From: Vespula vulgaris
Lineage: Eukaryota > Arthropoda > Insecta > Hymenoptera > Vespidae
Direction: 5' to 3'
Length of the DNA stretch: 64,000 nt
Assembly (NCBI RefSeq): GCF_905475345.1
Contig: NC_066595.1
Coordinates: 2,384,001-2,448,000, forward strand
Shown: piece by piece, positions 50,678 through 64,000 of the stretch
Layout of the letters: the number at the start of each line of letters is the position of its first letter
How positions within the stretch are numbered: the first letter of the stretch is position 1
Notes under the pieces: model-generated
Told to the model about the DNA's origin: nothing
Seen by the model: the letters and a program-made list of their open reading frames with translations, nothing else
The model's database searches: none
Program-made: the position numbers and the translations under genes

Positions 50678-50711
50678 TCAGTTGCTCGAGCCCTGTGCTA
50701 CGGTTAGGACC
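50678..50711 (+). promoter_or_regulatory. Inr plus DPE core promoter
   Basis: TCAGT at 50678-50682 gives a start at A50680. At +28 to +32 (50707-50711) the sequence is GGACC, a perfect match to the arthropod DPE consensus at its required spacing. The surrounding 100 bp is GC-rich (GCGGCGTGGCGCCG) inside AT-rich DNA, GA repeats lie on both sides, and no TATA box is present. It is about 0.7 kb upstream of the signal-peptide exon at 51389. Confidence 0.75.
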
Positions 50712-50749
50712 GCGACGACTATCTCGTCATATTTTCGAACGAACGAGAG

Positions 50750-50788
<39 letters not shown>

Positions 50789-51069
50789 TATTCAAAGTGT
50801 TACCTCGATCGTCGTCAGAAGAAGAAAAAAGAAAAAGAAGAAGAAGAGGAGAAGGAAGAATAAACCTTCGTCCTGTCTGTCTCTCTCTCTAGTCCTCCTT
50901 TTCAAACTCACGATCGATCTCCATCTGTATCCTTGTCTATCCTCCGGCGACCGGCGACCTTTCCAACCCTCCAACTCGATCTTTTTCGATCTTCTTGTGT
51001 GAATTTTTCTACCTGGGTGGGGAGGAATAAGAGGAACGGATAGAAGATAGATGGAGAGATTGACAGATA

Positions 51070-51070
51070 T

Positions 51071-51112
<42 letters not shown>
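51070..51112. repeat. (GATA)n microsatellite in the 5' UTR region
   Basis: About ten ATAG/GATA units followed by ATTG units. It lies in the predicted 5' UTR between the promoter at 50678 and the ATG at 51389. Confidence 0.9.
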
Positions 51113-51388
51113 TGATTGATTGATAGATTGATAGAGAAAGGGAATATTGGATTTTTCGAGGATACGAGAGAAGGAAGGAAAGAGAGAGATAATATCGGTT
51201 CGGTTTTTGTGGTGGAATAAAAAGTGACACGATTATTCGGGGAATAGAAAAAGAAAAAGAAAAAAAGAAATAGAAGGGAAAAAATAGAATTGACGATTTA
51301 ACAATCGGCTAGTTTTGGAGAAACTATGAAAATGACGATGGCGGTCTTCTGGTAGAGGCAGGACTTTCCTCCTCCAGGATCGCGAGAA

Positions 51389-51445
51389 ATGGCGTACGGA
51401 ATATCCTTTGAAGCTACTCTCAGCGGCACTGTACTTTTCCTACTG
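51389..51445 (+). CDS. First coding exon of a secreted or membrane protein (partial)
   Basis: ATG at 51389 encodes MAYGISFEATLSGTVLFLL and ends phase 0 at donor GTGAGT (51446). The hydrophobic run near the end looks like the start of a signal peptide or anchor split by the first intron. A canonical Inr plus DPE promoter lies 0.7 kb upstream on the same strand. The rest of the gene is not identified; it may lie past 64000 after a large intron. I do not recognise the protein from 19 residues. The long GC-mixed leader with GA and GATA repeats resembles those of developmental or neuronal genes with long first introns, which is inference. Confidence 0.6.
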
Positions 51446-51948
51446 GTGAGTCTTAAAACTTTGTTTTTACTCGTATTGTTTTTATTCTTTGTCGTATTTC
51501 TCTCTCTTTCTCTCTCCCTCCCTCCCCCTCTCTCTCTCTCTCTTTCCTCTCTCTTTCTGTTTCTCCTTATTTGGAACATATTTAACGTAGAAACGAATTT
51601 CAACGTACCTAACGATTCTACATGCAATAGAAACGTGGTCGCGGCCGAACGCGTGGAAATTCTAGATACGGTTTACTTTCTAATCCGGACAAGGGCGCGA
51701 GCGACAGCTCGTTCACCATTGTAAACATTTGCGATATTGTATTCGTTGATAAAGAGAGAGAAAATGAGAGAGAGAGAGAGAGAGAGAGGAGAGGGGAGAC
51801 GATAGTTTAAGATCTTAATTTTATTTCGACGATTAAAGTGACCGGTTAACGATCGAATAATTGGATTCTTTCACTCGTAACTACGTTGACCTTACAATCA
51901 AACGATTTTAATGATGGACTCGTTAAAAAGTATGTCATGTGAAAATAG

Positions 51949-52013
<65 letters not shown>

Positions 52014-55000
52014 AGAAAGAGAGTGGGACAGAAAGAGAAAGGAAAATAGATTTTGATCCTTTTCAATTTTTATATTTATAAATAATTTCTATTTTTCTAT
52101 TTATTTTCATACACTTGCCATGTTATATATTCTATATATATATATATATATATATTTCTATGTATTATCACGCATATCACATAATAATGTTCGTTTATAT
52201 ATCTCATCAAATTTTTCATTAATTTCTCGAACGATTAATAATGTGTATATATATATATTTCAATTTCTTCGATCGTTGATCCAGATAGATCATCTCGCGA
52301 ATAATATTTTCCATATTTAGAGTGGTACAAGCGTTCGAGTCAAGGATACCAAAGTTATCTCTTATTCGTTGTAGTTTCATAGACTTTAATAGACGTTCTC
52401 GTACTGATACGTACTATTTCACACTTATATACGTGTATACCTATATATATATATTTATATACATATATGCATGGATACAGTTAAACGTAGAAAGAAAGAC
52501 AGAAAGAAAGAAAAAAAAGAGAAAGAGAAAGAAAGAAAGAGAGAAAGAGAGAGACGATGCAAAGTCGACGAGCGCGCTACTTTCGTTATGCAAGCGAAGA
52601 ACGTTAACTTACGTCGCTTCACATCGGAGAATTACACTTTGGCGTCTTTAACTTATGCAACCGTGGAATTATCACGGGAAAGCGATCCGCGGGGGATAAA
52701 TCGCGTTCGAGATGAAATTATCTCGATTTCAGGAAGAATCGTTTAGCTCGAACTCGTTGGAATTATTTTGCTTCCGTGATTTGTCAAAAAAAAAAAAATT
52801 AAAGGATAGAAACAGTGCAACGAAATGCAATCACATTCGTTTTGACAATATATTTGCATTTTTTTGTTCCCTTTTCTTTTACACTGATACTCGATAATGT
52901 TAAATAATAATTATTATGTTTTTCTTGACTCACACACACATACGTACTGCTTACACGTTATACATTTTATCGTAATTAAATTAATTATCATTCCTTTCGG
53001 CGTGCACTTTTCATTAATTAACTCTACTAGATATTTCTCTACATCGATAATTCATTAATTAATTCAAGACTTTATTAGTTTTATTACTTTGTAATAATTT
53101 CGAAATAATCATTTTATTATTGACATTTAATCGATATATCATTGCATACGATCTTTACTTTTCATTAATTGTCTATCCTTATGATTATATTTTTATAACG
53201 ATAATCTATTAATTAATAATCAATTGAATACAATTGTATTGCGATGTACTTGTTAACATTTCGACGCTGGCATATTTAATAACGTTAAATAATAATTATC
53301 GATCACTATTTAATTGTAATATCACTGACATTAATGTTGACTTTTAGCAAAAGAAACAAAAAAAAAATTCAAAAATTCATACAACGTAACGATTTATTTT
53401 AAAAAGTCTATAGAAATAGATTGTAGTACAGTTATGAATGAGCATTGATATAATTTTCACGAACGAATCGTTATCATATTATCTTCGAATTTCAAAACTA
53501 TCAAAAAAAAAAAAAAAAAAAAAGAAAGAGGAAAGAAAAATCGAGCAATAAATAAATAAATAAATAACTAAAACGATGAAAAATGTTTATTTCAAAGAGT
53601 TTGAGATGAGTTAAATATTATCGTACGAGGAGATCAACGAGGGACGACGATCGCATGCGGGTTAAAGAGACAAATGTGTACACATGTTGAAAGTCACGCA
53701 CGACCGACGTTAATTTCTCGCTTACGCTCGTTTTCCACGTCTTTGATGAACGTAATTACCGAGAGAAGACACACACATGCGTACATACATCATACGTGCA
53801 TACGTATATGCGTTATATACATTAATTGTTTCATGGTGTTCCTAACAAGTGTGATAAAAGAGAACTGAATGGATGATATTCAAAAAAAAAAAAAAAAAAA
53901 AAGGAAGTAATCTAAGCACACTAATTGCAGATCGGATTATCTCGTTTAATTGATATTAAATTTTACAAAGAAATGTGGACAAACGTATTTTCTTTTTTTC
54001 TGTCTTTTTTTTTTTGTATTTTTTCTCTCTTTCTATTTATTTTTAGATTCAATAAGAGAAACTTTTTTTTTTTTAATAAATCTAAGTTGGTCAATGATAT
54101 TCTTTATCTTTTCTTTTTTTCTTTTCTTTTCTTTTTTTTTTTTTTTAATTTCTTATAAAAAAAATTTATGGGATTATCGTACAACTTGGAGAGAAAAATT
54201 TTTCATCCGTTCGATCAAAAAATTTCGTTTGGTTCGTTCAATGAAATTTCTTTCTTCGTTTTCTAACATTCTTTTCGATCGTAACGTTGATCGGTCTGTC
54301 TTTTTTTTTCTTTTTCTTTTTTTTTTCTTGAACTCTGTCTCCTCGATCTCTTCGACACGATCTTGCGTATCCTTGGCACGGAAGGTTACAATCTTATGGG
54401 GTTTTTGGAACGAACGCGTATGATATAATATACATTCCTCCAAACGCGCACAGAGCGTGGGCGAAATCGGTCTAATAATGTAACTTTGAGGGACGCTCAT
54501 TCAACACGAACGATCGATTTAAGAAAAGAAAGGAAGGAAAAAGAGAGAGAGGAACACTAACAATAGAACGAAATTAAAAAAAGAAAAAGAAAAGAAAAGA
54601 AAAGAAAAATTATAAATAATACTTTCTTTACCTTTCTTATTTTTAATTTTCTTTTATTTATTATCATTAATCAACTTCGAAAAGTGACATTAAAAATGAT
54701 TTATTGGTCCTCGAAGGAGCAATGAGGAAAGTTGTACGTCAAAAGTTAATAAAAAAAAAAAAGAAAAAAGGAGAGAGAGAGAAAGAGAGAGAGAGTGAAA
54801 GAGATAATCGACTCATTCTCGCTGTATCACGATGTCTTCATTAAGAAGAACTCAGGAGTTCGGTTAAATTCAGATACATACTAAATGCACACGCGTGCAT
54901 GTATGTAGGTACATGTGAAAATAAAAGGGAAGAAGAAAAAAGAAGAAGAAGAAGAAAAAGAAGAAGAAGGAAACGACGGTAACACGAAAGTGTACATGCC

Positions 55001-55211
55001 AAGTTTGACACCTTTAACGATATTTTCCGACTTAATTTGCATCGGACACGAGCCAGTTTTAATTAGACCATCGGAGATATTCTTTTCCGCGTTAATTGGA
55101 CGATATTACCATTGCTTACGAGTCGTGGTTTCTTGTTCAAAGAAAAAAATATTTAAAAAATACAATAAAATAAAGCAAAAGAAAGGGTGCGTAAGAGAGA
55201 AAGAAAGAAAT

Positions 55212-55285
<74 letters not shown>

Positions 55286-56627
55286 TTTGAGAGAAAAAAC
55301 GTAAAAAGGGAAAAAAATGATCATTCACATCGAAGGTTAAGCTTGACTACAAAAACGATTAATTCCAAGAATATCGCTTAATTAAGTACGTCTCTTTCGT
55401 TCGAATCCAGTAGAAGAAAGAAAGAAAGAAAGAAAGAAAAAAAGAAAGAAAGAAAAAAAAAGAATCAAAAAAAGGAAGAATGAAAAAGAGGAATGCTATT
55501 TATTCTCCATCAATTCCTCTTTTTTGCAAAGGACGATTTTCAAGGTCGAGCGTATGGGATTATTTCCATCTAACGGTGATAAAATCTGATCGATCGACGG
55601 AATCGATTATGATTGGAAATAGCTTTTCTCTTTTTTTTTTCTTTTTTTTTTTTGACATTAAAACAAGATGATAAATTTGATTCACGATATGGCGTGCAAA
55701 CGTAGTACTTGTTAAATACCACGAAGGGGGTAGCAAGGTCAGAGGGAAGAGGAGAAGTATATATAAATGAATTTGATATATTAATCGTTTGAAGAGGATT
55801 CGCGATATTGTGTACCGAGTCCTGGAGTTGTGATGATGATTCACGCGAGAACCATTCTTGAATGCGCGTGTCCGTCCGACGACTGTGCGACGCGACGGTT
55901 AGTTTGAAGATGCCACACGAGCCGTGCAACCTCGAACTCCACAATAACCTTAAGGATGTTTGTGGCAGTCCGGTCGGTAAATCTCTTGGGCGTTAACACG
56001 AAAAAATGCAACTCCCCCTTTTGCGGGGGTGTCCAACCAGTTGGTATGCGCAGCCACTTTGCACATAACCCTTACGTTGATTTTTTTTCTTGTAACGCCG
56101 ATCTATCCGAGAATCCAGCAATGAAAATTCCCTGTCTGTTAGACCGTTGTCTATTAGAAGGGAAAAAGAAAAAAAGAAAAAAAGAAAACATTGGATGTAA
56201 AAGAAAAAAAAAGGAAGTAAAATGGACGGTTGTTTTTTTTTTATATTCTTTCTTCCTTTTTTTCTTTTTATTTATCATTTTTATTATTATTATTATTTTT
56301 TTTTTTTTATGAATACGTACAAGCGTATTTAAATGATGTAGGAAGGAATAGTCTGACAGAAACTCTTTCTACGTTACAGCTGTTAAATAATAGAGAAAGA
56401 GAAAGAGAGATAGGTAATGACGTCGAACGTTGTTTTCTTCGATTCGTTCGATCGTTAAATAAAGTATCAGAATGGATAGAAAATAGTAGAAAAATAATAG
56501 AGAATAAGATAAAATAACGTAGATTTTAATCTCTACGTTTGCCTGTTAAATGGAAAGAGGAGTCGAATAGTGGCTTGCGTGAGTGCATGCATGCATGTCC
56601 TTTGGGTCTCTGTGTGCTTTGTGTAAA

Positions 56628-56672
<45 letters not shown>

Positions 56673-59600
56673 TAGGGATAGAAAGAAAAGAAGAAAAATA
56701 ACGACTGTATACTTACTATAACGACGGAGTATACTTATCGGTGGATTATTTTCGTTCGAAGGGGATGATAAGGAAGCATACCAATAGGACTTGAAGAAAG
56801 TAATCTTCGACTTGGTCAAACTCCTTCGATGATCCTTCGTTAAATATAATAAAAGAGAGATAGATGCGAATTATCAGAATGTTGGTTTGGGTCCTGACGA
56901 TGGTATTTCAATGATAAGGAAGCAAACGCGTTCGCTTTATGAATCTCTTAGCGGATGATGCTGTGGAATGCGAAGATAGGTCTCTAGGTTCGGAATACCG
57001 TTAAACACGGGCACGAGGACGCGCGGAATTCACGTTGCATTGTGAACCGAGGCTACGAAACTCGGGTTTAGAGCGTTACTAACGTAACGGTAAATCGTGT
57101 AACAGATTAAAGGCCGATCTCCGTATATACTTGGGTTGAAACACGCGAGATCCTATTAGATCGTACACGGCTTTATCTACGTTGAGCCTGGATAAACTAA
57201 AGTTTCAGAATATTATTCATGGCGCGAGATATACGTGGGTTCTTTTTTTTTGTTTCCTTTTTGTTTTGTCTTCAATCTCCTTTTTCTTTCGTCGAATCAT
57301 TGCTTTTCCCTTTTCTTTTTCTATTTTTATTTTTTTTATTTTTCTATTTCATCTGACCCGTTAACCCTTACGGCCGGAAGAATGTTACACCATTTTGTGT
57401 TTGCCGTCCAACTTTCTTCTGTACGAAGGAAATCATTTTCCTTTTTTCTTTTTTTTTTTTTGTCTTCTTCGATGAAATTTTAATCATTCCGATCAATCGT
57501 ATCTCATTGTTCTAATCGAAAATATCATAAAAACGAAGGTAACTGCGATCAGCAGCGTTTTATCGATCGATCGGGGGTGACAAGGTGAATCGAAGGTTAA
57601 ACAAATCGACGATCTTTTTAGATCTTCTTCGACGATCGATTGGTTTATTTATTTCTTCTTTTCTTTCTGTTTTTTTTCTTTTTTTTTTTTTTTCAAACAA
57701 TGAGATCAATTGGATTAATGAACGAATCAATTCGAATAAAATGGCATCAATCGCCGTGGAGCCCCATTTGTAATTTCCGGTCCTAAAACGAGTAACTTCC
57801 GCTGACAATGCGTTTGATCTCGTTCGTATATTCTATTGGTCCACACTGTGCGCATCCTCTCGTTAAATCTTCATCGAGATAGATCGATGCGATGATACGG
57901 CTCTTCCGTTCGAAGGTTTCACCTCGAGGTCCTTTCGAAGATCGCATATCGGGGTTCGAAACGAAGGTCTTCTTGGTTCGTAAGCGTGAATCTTATCGAT
58001 CGATCGATCTTCACACTGATTTACGATTATTTATTAAAAAGGAGGCTTTCGTTTTCTTACGAAAATTCACATTACCAGAGAGAAATACCCGAAGACGTTT
58101 CAGTGGAATATTTAATACGATTAATATTGCTAATAATTATTAAAGATGACTTAAATAATAAAAAAAAAGTAATACGTAATAAAAACTTATTAGATGATTA
58201 TTTAATGAACCGATTCGATTCCTTTAATCAACAGTAAAAAATAAAACGATCTATAGGATTTAATAGAATATTTATTACGATCGGTAATGTGAATAATAGT
58301 GAAAAAAAAAAAAAGAAGGAAATGTTCATCAATACTTTTCTATCGAAACTTAAAATTCTCTAAAGAAAAAAAAAAAAGAAAAAAAAAAAAAGAAAGATAT
58401 GCTACTTGGACTAGCTTCATTCAATTGCTTAATCACTGACCGATTTCATTGATTTCCATTAATCCAAATAATTCATATTCTATCGATTTTTTCTCTTACA
58501 TACATAAACAAAAAAAAAAAAAATTAAGAAAAGAGTAAAAACGTCTTACTCGATCCTTTCGTATTAGAATTCAGGCGTCGCGAACAACGTAAAAGTGCAC
58601 ATGAAAAAGAAAAAAAAAAGAAAAGAAAAAAAAATAACAAAAAGAAAAAGTAAAAAAGAAAAAAAAATAAGAAGAAAAAAGAACAAAAGGAAAGGAAAAA
58701 GAAAGGTATACGAATTAACGTCGTCGACTTGCTTCTGCGTGAAATAAATTATTTACAAAAATCGTCGTCGCTCGTTCGCTCGCTTTCACCATAATGGAGA
58801 AGGAGAGGGAGAAAAGGTATGGGGTGGAAGAAGAGAAGAGAAAAAAAGTGAAAGAGAAGAAGAAGAAGACGAAGACGAAGACGAAGAAGAAGAAGAAGAA
58901 GAAGAAGAAAAAGAATCGAGAAAACAATACTTTTACGCACGCGTATCCTCCTCCTCCACTTCTTCTTCCTCCTTCTCCTCCTCCTCTTCAGCCTGAATGC
59001 CAACGCGGAGGGCGCCAGATATTTTTAAACCAGAACGATAACAACGACCGACTGGATTCCAAGCGAGCAAACGTCGTCTGGTAAACGAATCACCTTGCGA
59101 AATTCACTGGTCGGTCTCCTTCTCGAGTCGTCACATCGAGAAGAAAAAGAAGAAGAAGAGGAGGAGGAGGAGGAGGAGAAAGAGAAGATGGAGGCGGTGA
59201 AGAAGGAGAAGAAAATTAAAAGAAATTATTTTTCAACCCCCTACGTTAGGTTTTACGTGAGACTTTACGTTATGATTTTAATTCTCCTATCCTGTCATTA
59301 ATCAACCGAACGGCCATTTTAGTCTTTACGACATTCGGAATATAATTAATAAGCGGTAAATCGTTCTGAAGTACGTAGTGTTACGTACACACTAAACGAA
59401 AGAATACGAATCAACAAAGGATACTCCTTTGAAAATTTTCTATTGATCCAGTCGGATCGTTAAAACATCTAGAGATGAAATTGATAACGAAACGAATTTC
59501 TTTCTTTTTTTTTTTTTCTTTTTCCAATGAAAATTGATATCAAGAAATCGTATGGAAGATGTAAGAATTATCAATATCGATCGATGTTCAACGTGTTTGA

Positions 59601-62600
59601 AGAATTTTTTTTTTCACATTTTAATCTTGAAAATAGATCATGTTCTGTAGAGATTTCTTTCTTTCTTTTCTTTTTTCTTCTTTTTTTTAAAGAAACCAAT
59701 TTTTTTTTAGTTAACAGACGAAGTGAAATGTCTCGGTAGGTTAGAAAGGTGAGGGGAGGAAGACCGAAGAAACGTGCCTTTCACGAGTCACGACGGAAAG
59801 TTGTAAAATCGTTCTCAACGTAGGTATACACAGCGAAAAAGGGATATATCTTCTCCACGTGGGAGACGCGTTACGCTGCGAGCTATTAATAGGACTGAGC
59901 TTATCTCGGTATGATTCTATGTATAGTACGGTAGTGTGTGCGTTAGGGTGGGTGTAGTTTCGCGAGGGTTGACCCTCCACCCCACTCAACCTCCCTCCAA
60001 ACCTGGGAAGAGATTATTTGTACCGGTTTTCTGGAATGGTTGACCATTCGCTGTTACCAATATACAACCAGTTTTCTTAGTGTCTAGAATATACATGTAG
60101 GTACGTACAAGTATGAAGTGGTTGAGCAAGCAACACATTCATCCTTTCAACACCCCATAATCTTTCTTCGCGTCGATCATTTTTATTCGACTTGACGTCA
60201 ATTTCATTAACGATCTTCGTTCCTCTTAAACATTCTTAATAGTGTCGTTAACAATGTTTTTTATGTTCAATTTTCTTTTTTAAAAATAATTGATCGATCT
60301 GTGCTGTCTTGTCGAAAGACATTGGACGATTTTTTTTTATAGATCATATATTTCTTCTTCTTCTTCTTTTTTTTTTTTTTTAAATTAATTACACGGATAA
60401 TTACGTTCACTTTATTACGTGGCTTGAAAAATTCGTACGTCGTTTACAAGTCGGAAAGAAACGACGAGCCTGTTCAATGAACTCGAAAAGGAATTTCCAG
60501 TCGTCGTCCTTATTTTTTATTCCATCCCTCCCACTCTCTACCCCTAACTCTACCTACCCCATACCCCTCTTCCATCCACGTCCACGTCTACGTTCGTTTC
60601 ACCTCCTATATTCGATCCGTGTCTGATGTGCATGGCCCCGAAGCGATTTCTGGAATTTCGAAAGGATCTCTTTTTAGCATCCTTATCTCGGATCCACAAG
60701 CGATTCCTTGCGTCATATATTTGGGCCGTTGACGCGACGGGTGGAAGACCTCGGCAAGGACGAGAATAATAGGTCCGGGACTTGGTCCACGTAGATAGAG
60801 AGTCACGTTTCACATCATTCACCTTTATCTACTTGTTATTCTTCCTTCGATAGAACTTCAGTTAGTATTTACTTATTGATATTTCTACCATCTCTTTTAC
60901 TGATCGTTGGTATATTATCGAAAGCTTACAGGAGTGTTCGTTATTTATCTGTGTTCGTACGTAATATATATGTACGTAGATGGATTCATAAAATGCATAC
61001 ATATGCATTCGTTCGAAAATGAATTGAAATGTTTATCGATCGATATACATAATGACGTTATTACTGAAAGATATTGGTTAATGAAACGATGTCTGGCTCG
61101 TTAATCTCGATTAATATGTGTCTGGTTCGGTTTGATAGAAAAGAGAGAAATGTAGGAGGCATGTGGAATGATATAATGTGGAAATATTTTTTTATGAAAT
61201 AATAATCAAATGGATAATGCTGCTTGAAATTTTCTATCGAGCAAATGTGAATATATTTTTTCTTCTTCTTCTTCTTCTTCCTCTTCCTCTACTACTGCCA
61301 TTTATATTTTTTTTTTTTTTGTACTTTTCTCTATTCCTTAAACTCCTCTCCTTCCTCCTTTCGAAGGAATTTAAATCGCGCTTTATTACTCCCACGCGTC
61401 GCATTTTTTTTTTTTTTGTTTGCTCTTCCCGTCTTGATCTTCGTTCGCGCCGTGTAAATATTTATCTAAAATTTTTATCGGTAAAGGAAAGGAGGAAAAA
61501 AAAGAGGGAAGAAAACAAAAAAGTAACAACGAAGATCCTGTCTAGAATGTCAAAAATCGTCAAATTTATTTTCTCTTTTCTTCTTTTTTCTTTCTTTCTT
61601 TCTTTCTTTTTTTTTTTTTTTTTTATACAACGTAGATAGACAATTTTTAATAGACCTACGCAGTTTATAACAGGTTAAGGGAAAATTATTGAAGACCGAT
61701 CTCATCTCCAAGGTGAGCCTGAAACAAGGATCACGAGAAAAAGGAAAGGAAAGGAGGTGTAGCGATTTCTTGTCTTTAAAACCGGACGGATAATCTCTGG
61801 TTGGTGTCTTACGAGCAATTAAGGACTCTTTATGAGCGCACAATACATGACACATTTCCTTAATTCCTTTCTATCTTACTTTCTATCATCCTCTCTCTAT
61901 CTTTCTTTCTATCTTTATTTTAACATTTTATACATCGACGAATCTTCCTTGTGAATCATCAGAAATCCACACTCAAAGAATTCTCAAGAAGAACATCGCA
62001 AAATCCGGATTTAACTTATCGTTAAAACGCCTATCTATCTAACTTGTATGAAAAATTATTTCAACGATATATTAACTTTTCTTTCTTTTTTCTTTTTTCC
62101 CGTTTTTTTTTTTTTTTATCCTTTTGATTAATTATACGACTATAATGGAATAAGTTTCAATTGGCCTCAATATTTTATAAATGAAAATACGAAGGAAATA
62201 TTTTTATACACACACATAATAACGTATTTGCAAATATATATTTTTTACAGTCTCGCTCTTTCTTTTTTTTTTATATATATATATATATTTTTTATCAATT
62301 AAAATAACAAAAAAGATTTATTCCGATCGTTGCATTTTTTGAAACAAGATCTCTCGTTATTATAGATCTTCGACGTATATTATAGATCTTCATAAAAATA
62401 ATAGAACAATAACAAATACTACAAATATTTTCGTTGATAGAAACGTTCTCTTTTCTTTCTTTCTTTCTTTTAATTAATCGTACAGAATATTAATTGAAAA
62501 AAAAAAAATTTGAATTGGACAGTTAGCAGCACATAAGGAGAGTTAACTAGTTAGAGGGTGGGGATCTTTCATAGAGTGGAAGTGGATAACGGTTATCGAG

Positions 62601-63499
62601 GGTGGGAGAGAAATCATAGTCATCGTTGAGAAAGAGTGAGAAAGAGTGAGAAAGAGTGAGAAAGAGTGAGAAAGAGGGACCAGCCGAGTTATATGGGGCC
62701 ACCCGGTACGAACGGCATTGAACGACCTTCACGAATCGGGGTCCCTGTCCCGAGCACACGGCAACACGCGGAAAGAGGTTTTTGTTACCCTTCCACTGAC
62801 CACCTATACATATTCTTGCAGTATATGTATCCACCACGAGTAGTCTGGATCGTGAAACGTATACATATCACCTAGTTGCATGACATTACCTAGTTGCAAG
62901 AATCATTTTTTTTCTTCTTCTTTTCTTTTCTTTTCTTTTTTTTCTTGTCTCATACCTAATCTTCTGACCTAGAAAACTTTCACGTTCTATTGTTGAATCG
63001 TTCATTAAAATATACTGCACATATATTTTTTTTCATTTTTCTTTTTTATTTATTTATTTATTTACTTATTCATTCATTCCTTTGCTCCTTTCTTTTTTTT
63101 TGCAAAAAGATCGTTTTTTCTAAGGGATTTTGCAATTTTTCTGTTCTTCCGAACTTTCACGGTCTATTGTTAAATCGTTTGTTGAAATATTCAAATTTCT
63201 CTTTTTTTTTTCTTGTCGTTACATTTTTCTTATCGTATTCGGCAGTGAATTTAGAATGAAAAAAAGAAAGAAAATATTTTTTTAGTATATTTTTTCCTTT
63301 TTTTTTGTTTTTAAGAGAAAGAGAGAGAAAGAGGAAGACAGAAAGAGAGAAAAAAATTTAATTAAACTGGTTGTGAGGTTTGTTGTGAGAGGACAAAGGA
63401 TCCGAACGACAAGTATACTTGATTTCTATAAGTAAATATAAGTGTAAGAGAAATACGAAAAATAAAATGGCGGTAAAAGAATAAGAGGATACGAAGAAA
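51446..63499 (+). other. Probable large intron, no confident exon
   Basis: GA/CT repeats (51957-52009, 55215-55280, 56635-56668), AAG tracts and AT-rich DNA fill most of it. Patches with balanced composition at 52560-52760, 55830-56130, 56880-57200, 59740-60010, 60540-60830 and 62680-62870 stand out and may be enhancers or short exons, but none has a start, matching splice pair and domain together. GAA/GAAGAC (58850-58915) and GGA/GAA (59141-59190) trinucleotide tracts also occur. Confidence 0.4.
62630..62677. repeat. 10-bp tandem repeat GAGAAAGAGT, about five copies
   Basis: Nearly exact decamer repeat embedded in a balanced-composition patch. Confidence 0.9.
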
Positions 63500-63620
63500 A
63501 TGGCGGTCAGAAGCGATAAGAAGTCGGCTTTCTTAAAAGGGGATCTACGAAACTGTGCGTATAAGTATTTGCGTATATCTTGTACGTGGTGTCGAAGAAC
63601 GCAGCTGGACGAAACGGAAA
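63500..63620 (+). CDS. Candidate first coding exon (partial), 40 codons
   Basis: The ATG lies in AAAATGGCGGT, the classic YY1/Pho site overlapping a start codon. It opens 40 codons plus 1 nt (MAVRSDKKSAFLKGDLRN, then YLRISCTWCRRTQLDE) to a strong donor GTAAGT at 63621. A second AAAATGGCGG 33 bp upstream heads a five-codon upstream ORF. The exon is balanced in composition unlike its flanks. It may start a new gene or be an alternative first exon of the gene at 51389. The Cys-Trp-Cys and basic residues do not define a family I know. Confidence 0.4.
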
Positions 63621-64000
63621 GTAAGTTTAACGTGTTGCTAATTAACGACGAATTAAATCCAAATTTTCATCGTTTTACTTTGCAATGATTAGACTATGCG
63701 ACTATGCGTATCTCTCTTTCCTTTTTTATAAATTAAATTGTATTTATCCATCTTATTACTTTGCATTAACGATTATTTGTCTGGTGAACATTTTCGATTA
63801 TCGGTGTAATTATCGAAAAATAATAATAATAATAATAATAAATAATAAAATTTTCTTCCCCCATAGAAAGAAATATTTCTCGAATAATAAAATATACATC
63901 GAGTCTTTAGAAAACGATCCTGTTTTCTTCGTAATTTTGTTTATTATTAATTATTTCGAAATAATAAAAAAAGAATATATTATATGTATAATTTGTAATA
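63621..64000 (+). other. Probable intron start, AT-rich
   Basis: Follows the donor at 63621. AT-rich, with an AAT repeat at about 63822-63840. Nothing else seen. Confidence 0.4.

Noticed and set aside
1..64000. tRNA, rRNA and transposase genes
   Set aside because: I scanned by eye for T-loop (GGTTCGAAT-like) sequences and transposase-like domains and found none I could support. A tRNAscan-SE and RepeatMasker run would settle it.

Overview
This window is nuclear DNA from an insect. It is strongly AT-rich, dense in microsatellites and homopolymer runs, has GT-AG introns, and carries arthropod cuticular-protein (CPR) genes with TATA promoters. The overall look (very many GA/CT, AT and poly-A/T tracts, few transposons, CG-rich islands inside AT-rich DNA) resembles a hymenopteran genome. 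Insect is well supported by the CPR genes; Hymenoptera is my inference. Most long open frames here are low-complexity artefacts of GA/CT, AAG/CTT and TA repeats, and I left them out.

Left part (1-19 kb): a minus-strand cluster of cuticular protein genes. Two are complete after splicing: 7616-9711 (2 exons, 289 aa) and 16390-18774 (4 exons, 234 aa). Both have a signal peptide split by the first intron, a shared PV(A/P)ILKQIN(R/K)HN lead-in, and a Rebers-Riddiford chitin-binding domain. A third TATA promoter with a six-codon first exon of the same architecture lies at 3946-4063; its body is not visible and probably lies beyond the left edge. Between the genes are repeats, including a near-perfect 90-bp foldback at 14996-15222 and a degenerate tandem repeat at 12.26-13.13 kb.

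Middle (23.4-35.9 kb): the most unusual region. It has almost no convincing protein coding, yet it is packed with recurring ordered elements. These are two distant copies of a two-hairpin RNA-like element with covarying stems (23.4 and 33.2 kb); a 104-bp tandem repeat; a roughly 640-690-bp tandem array carrying twelve dyad elements of the form TGCAYTC-CT-GARTGCA with compensatory changes; a TGACTCTA-type minisatellite whose core recurs across the locus; a cluster of perfect hairpins at 31.0-31.56 kb; canonical minus-strand introns; a triplicated candidate exon; and a duplicated, TATA-less promoter/first exon at 35.1-35.9 kb. I read it as a minus-strand, structured long non-coding RNA locus, possibly with a tiny membrane peptide encoded near its 5' end (34088-35311).

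Right part (38-64 kb): plus-strand genes with large introns. An unrecognised three-exon gene (38704-43914, 153 aa, every splice phase consistent) starts behind an NRF1/Ewg-type palindrome. A textbook Inr plus DPE promoter at 50678 precedes a signal-peptide-like first exon (51389-51445) whose remaining exons are not identified. A final candidate first exon with YY1/Pho-type start context sits at 63500-63620.
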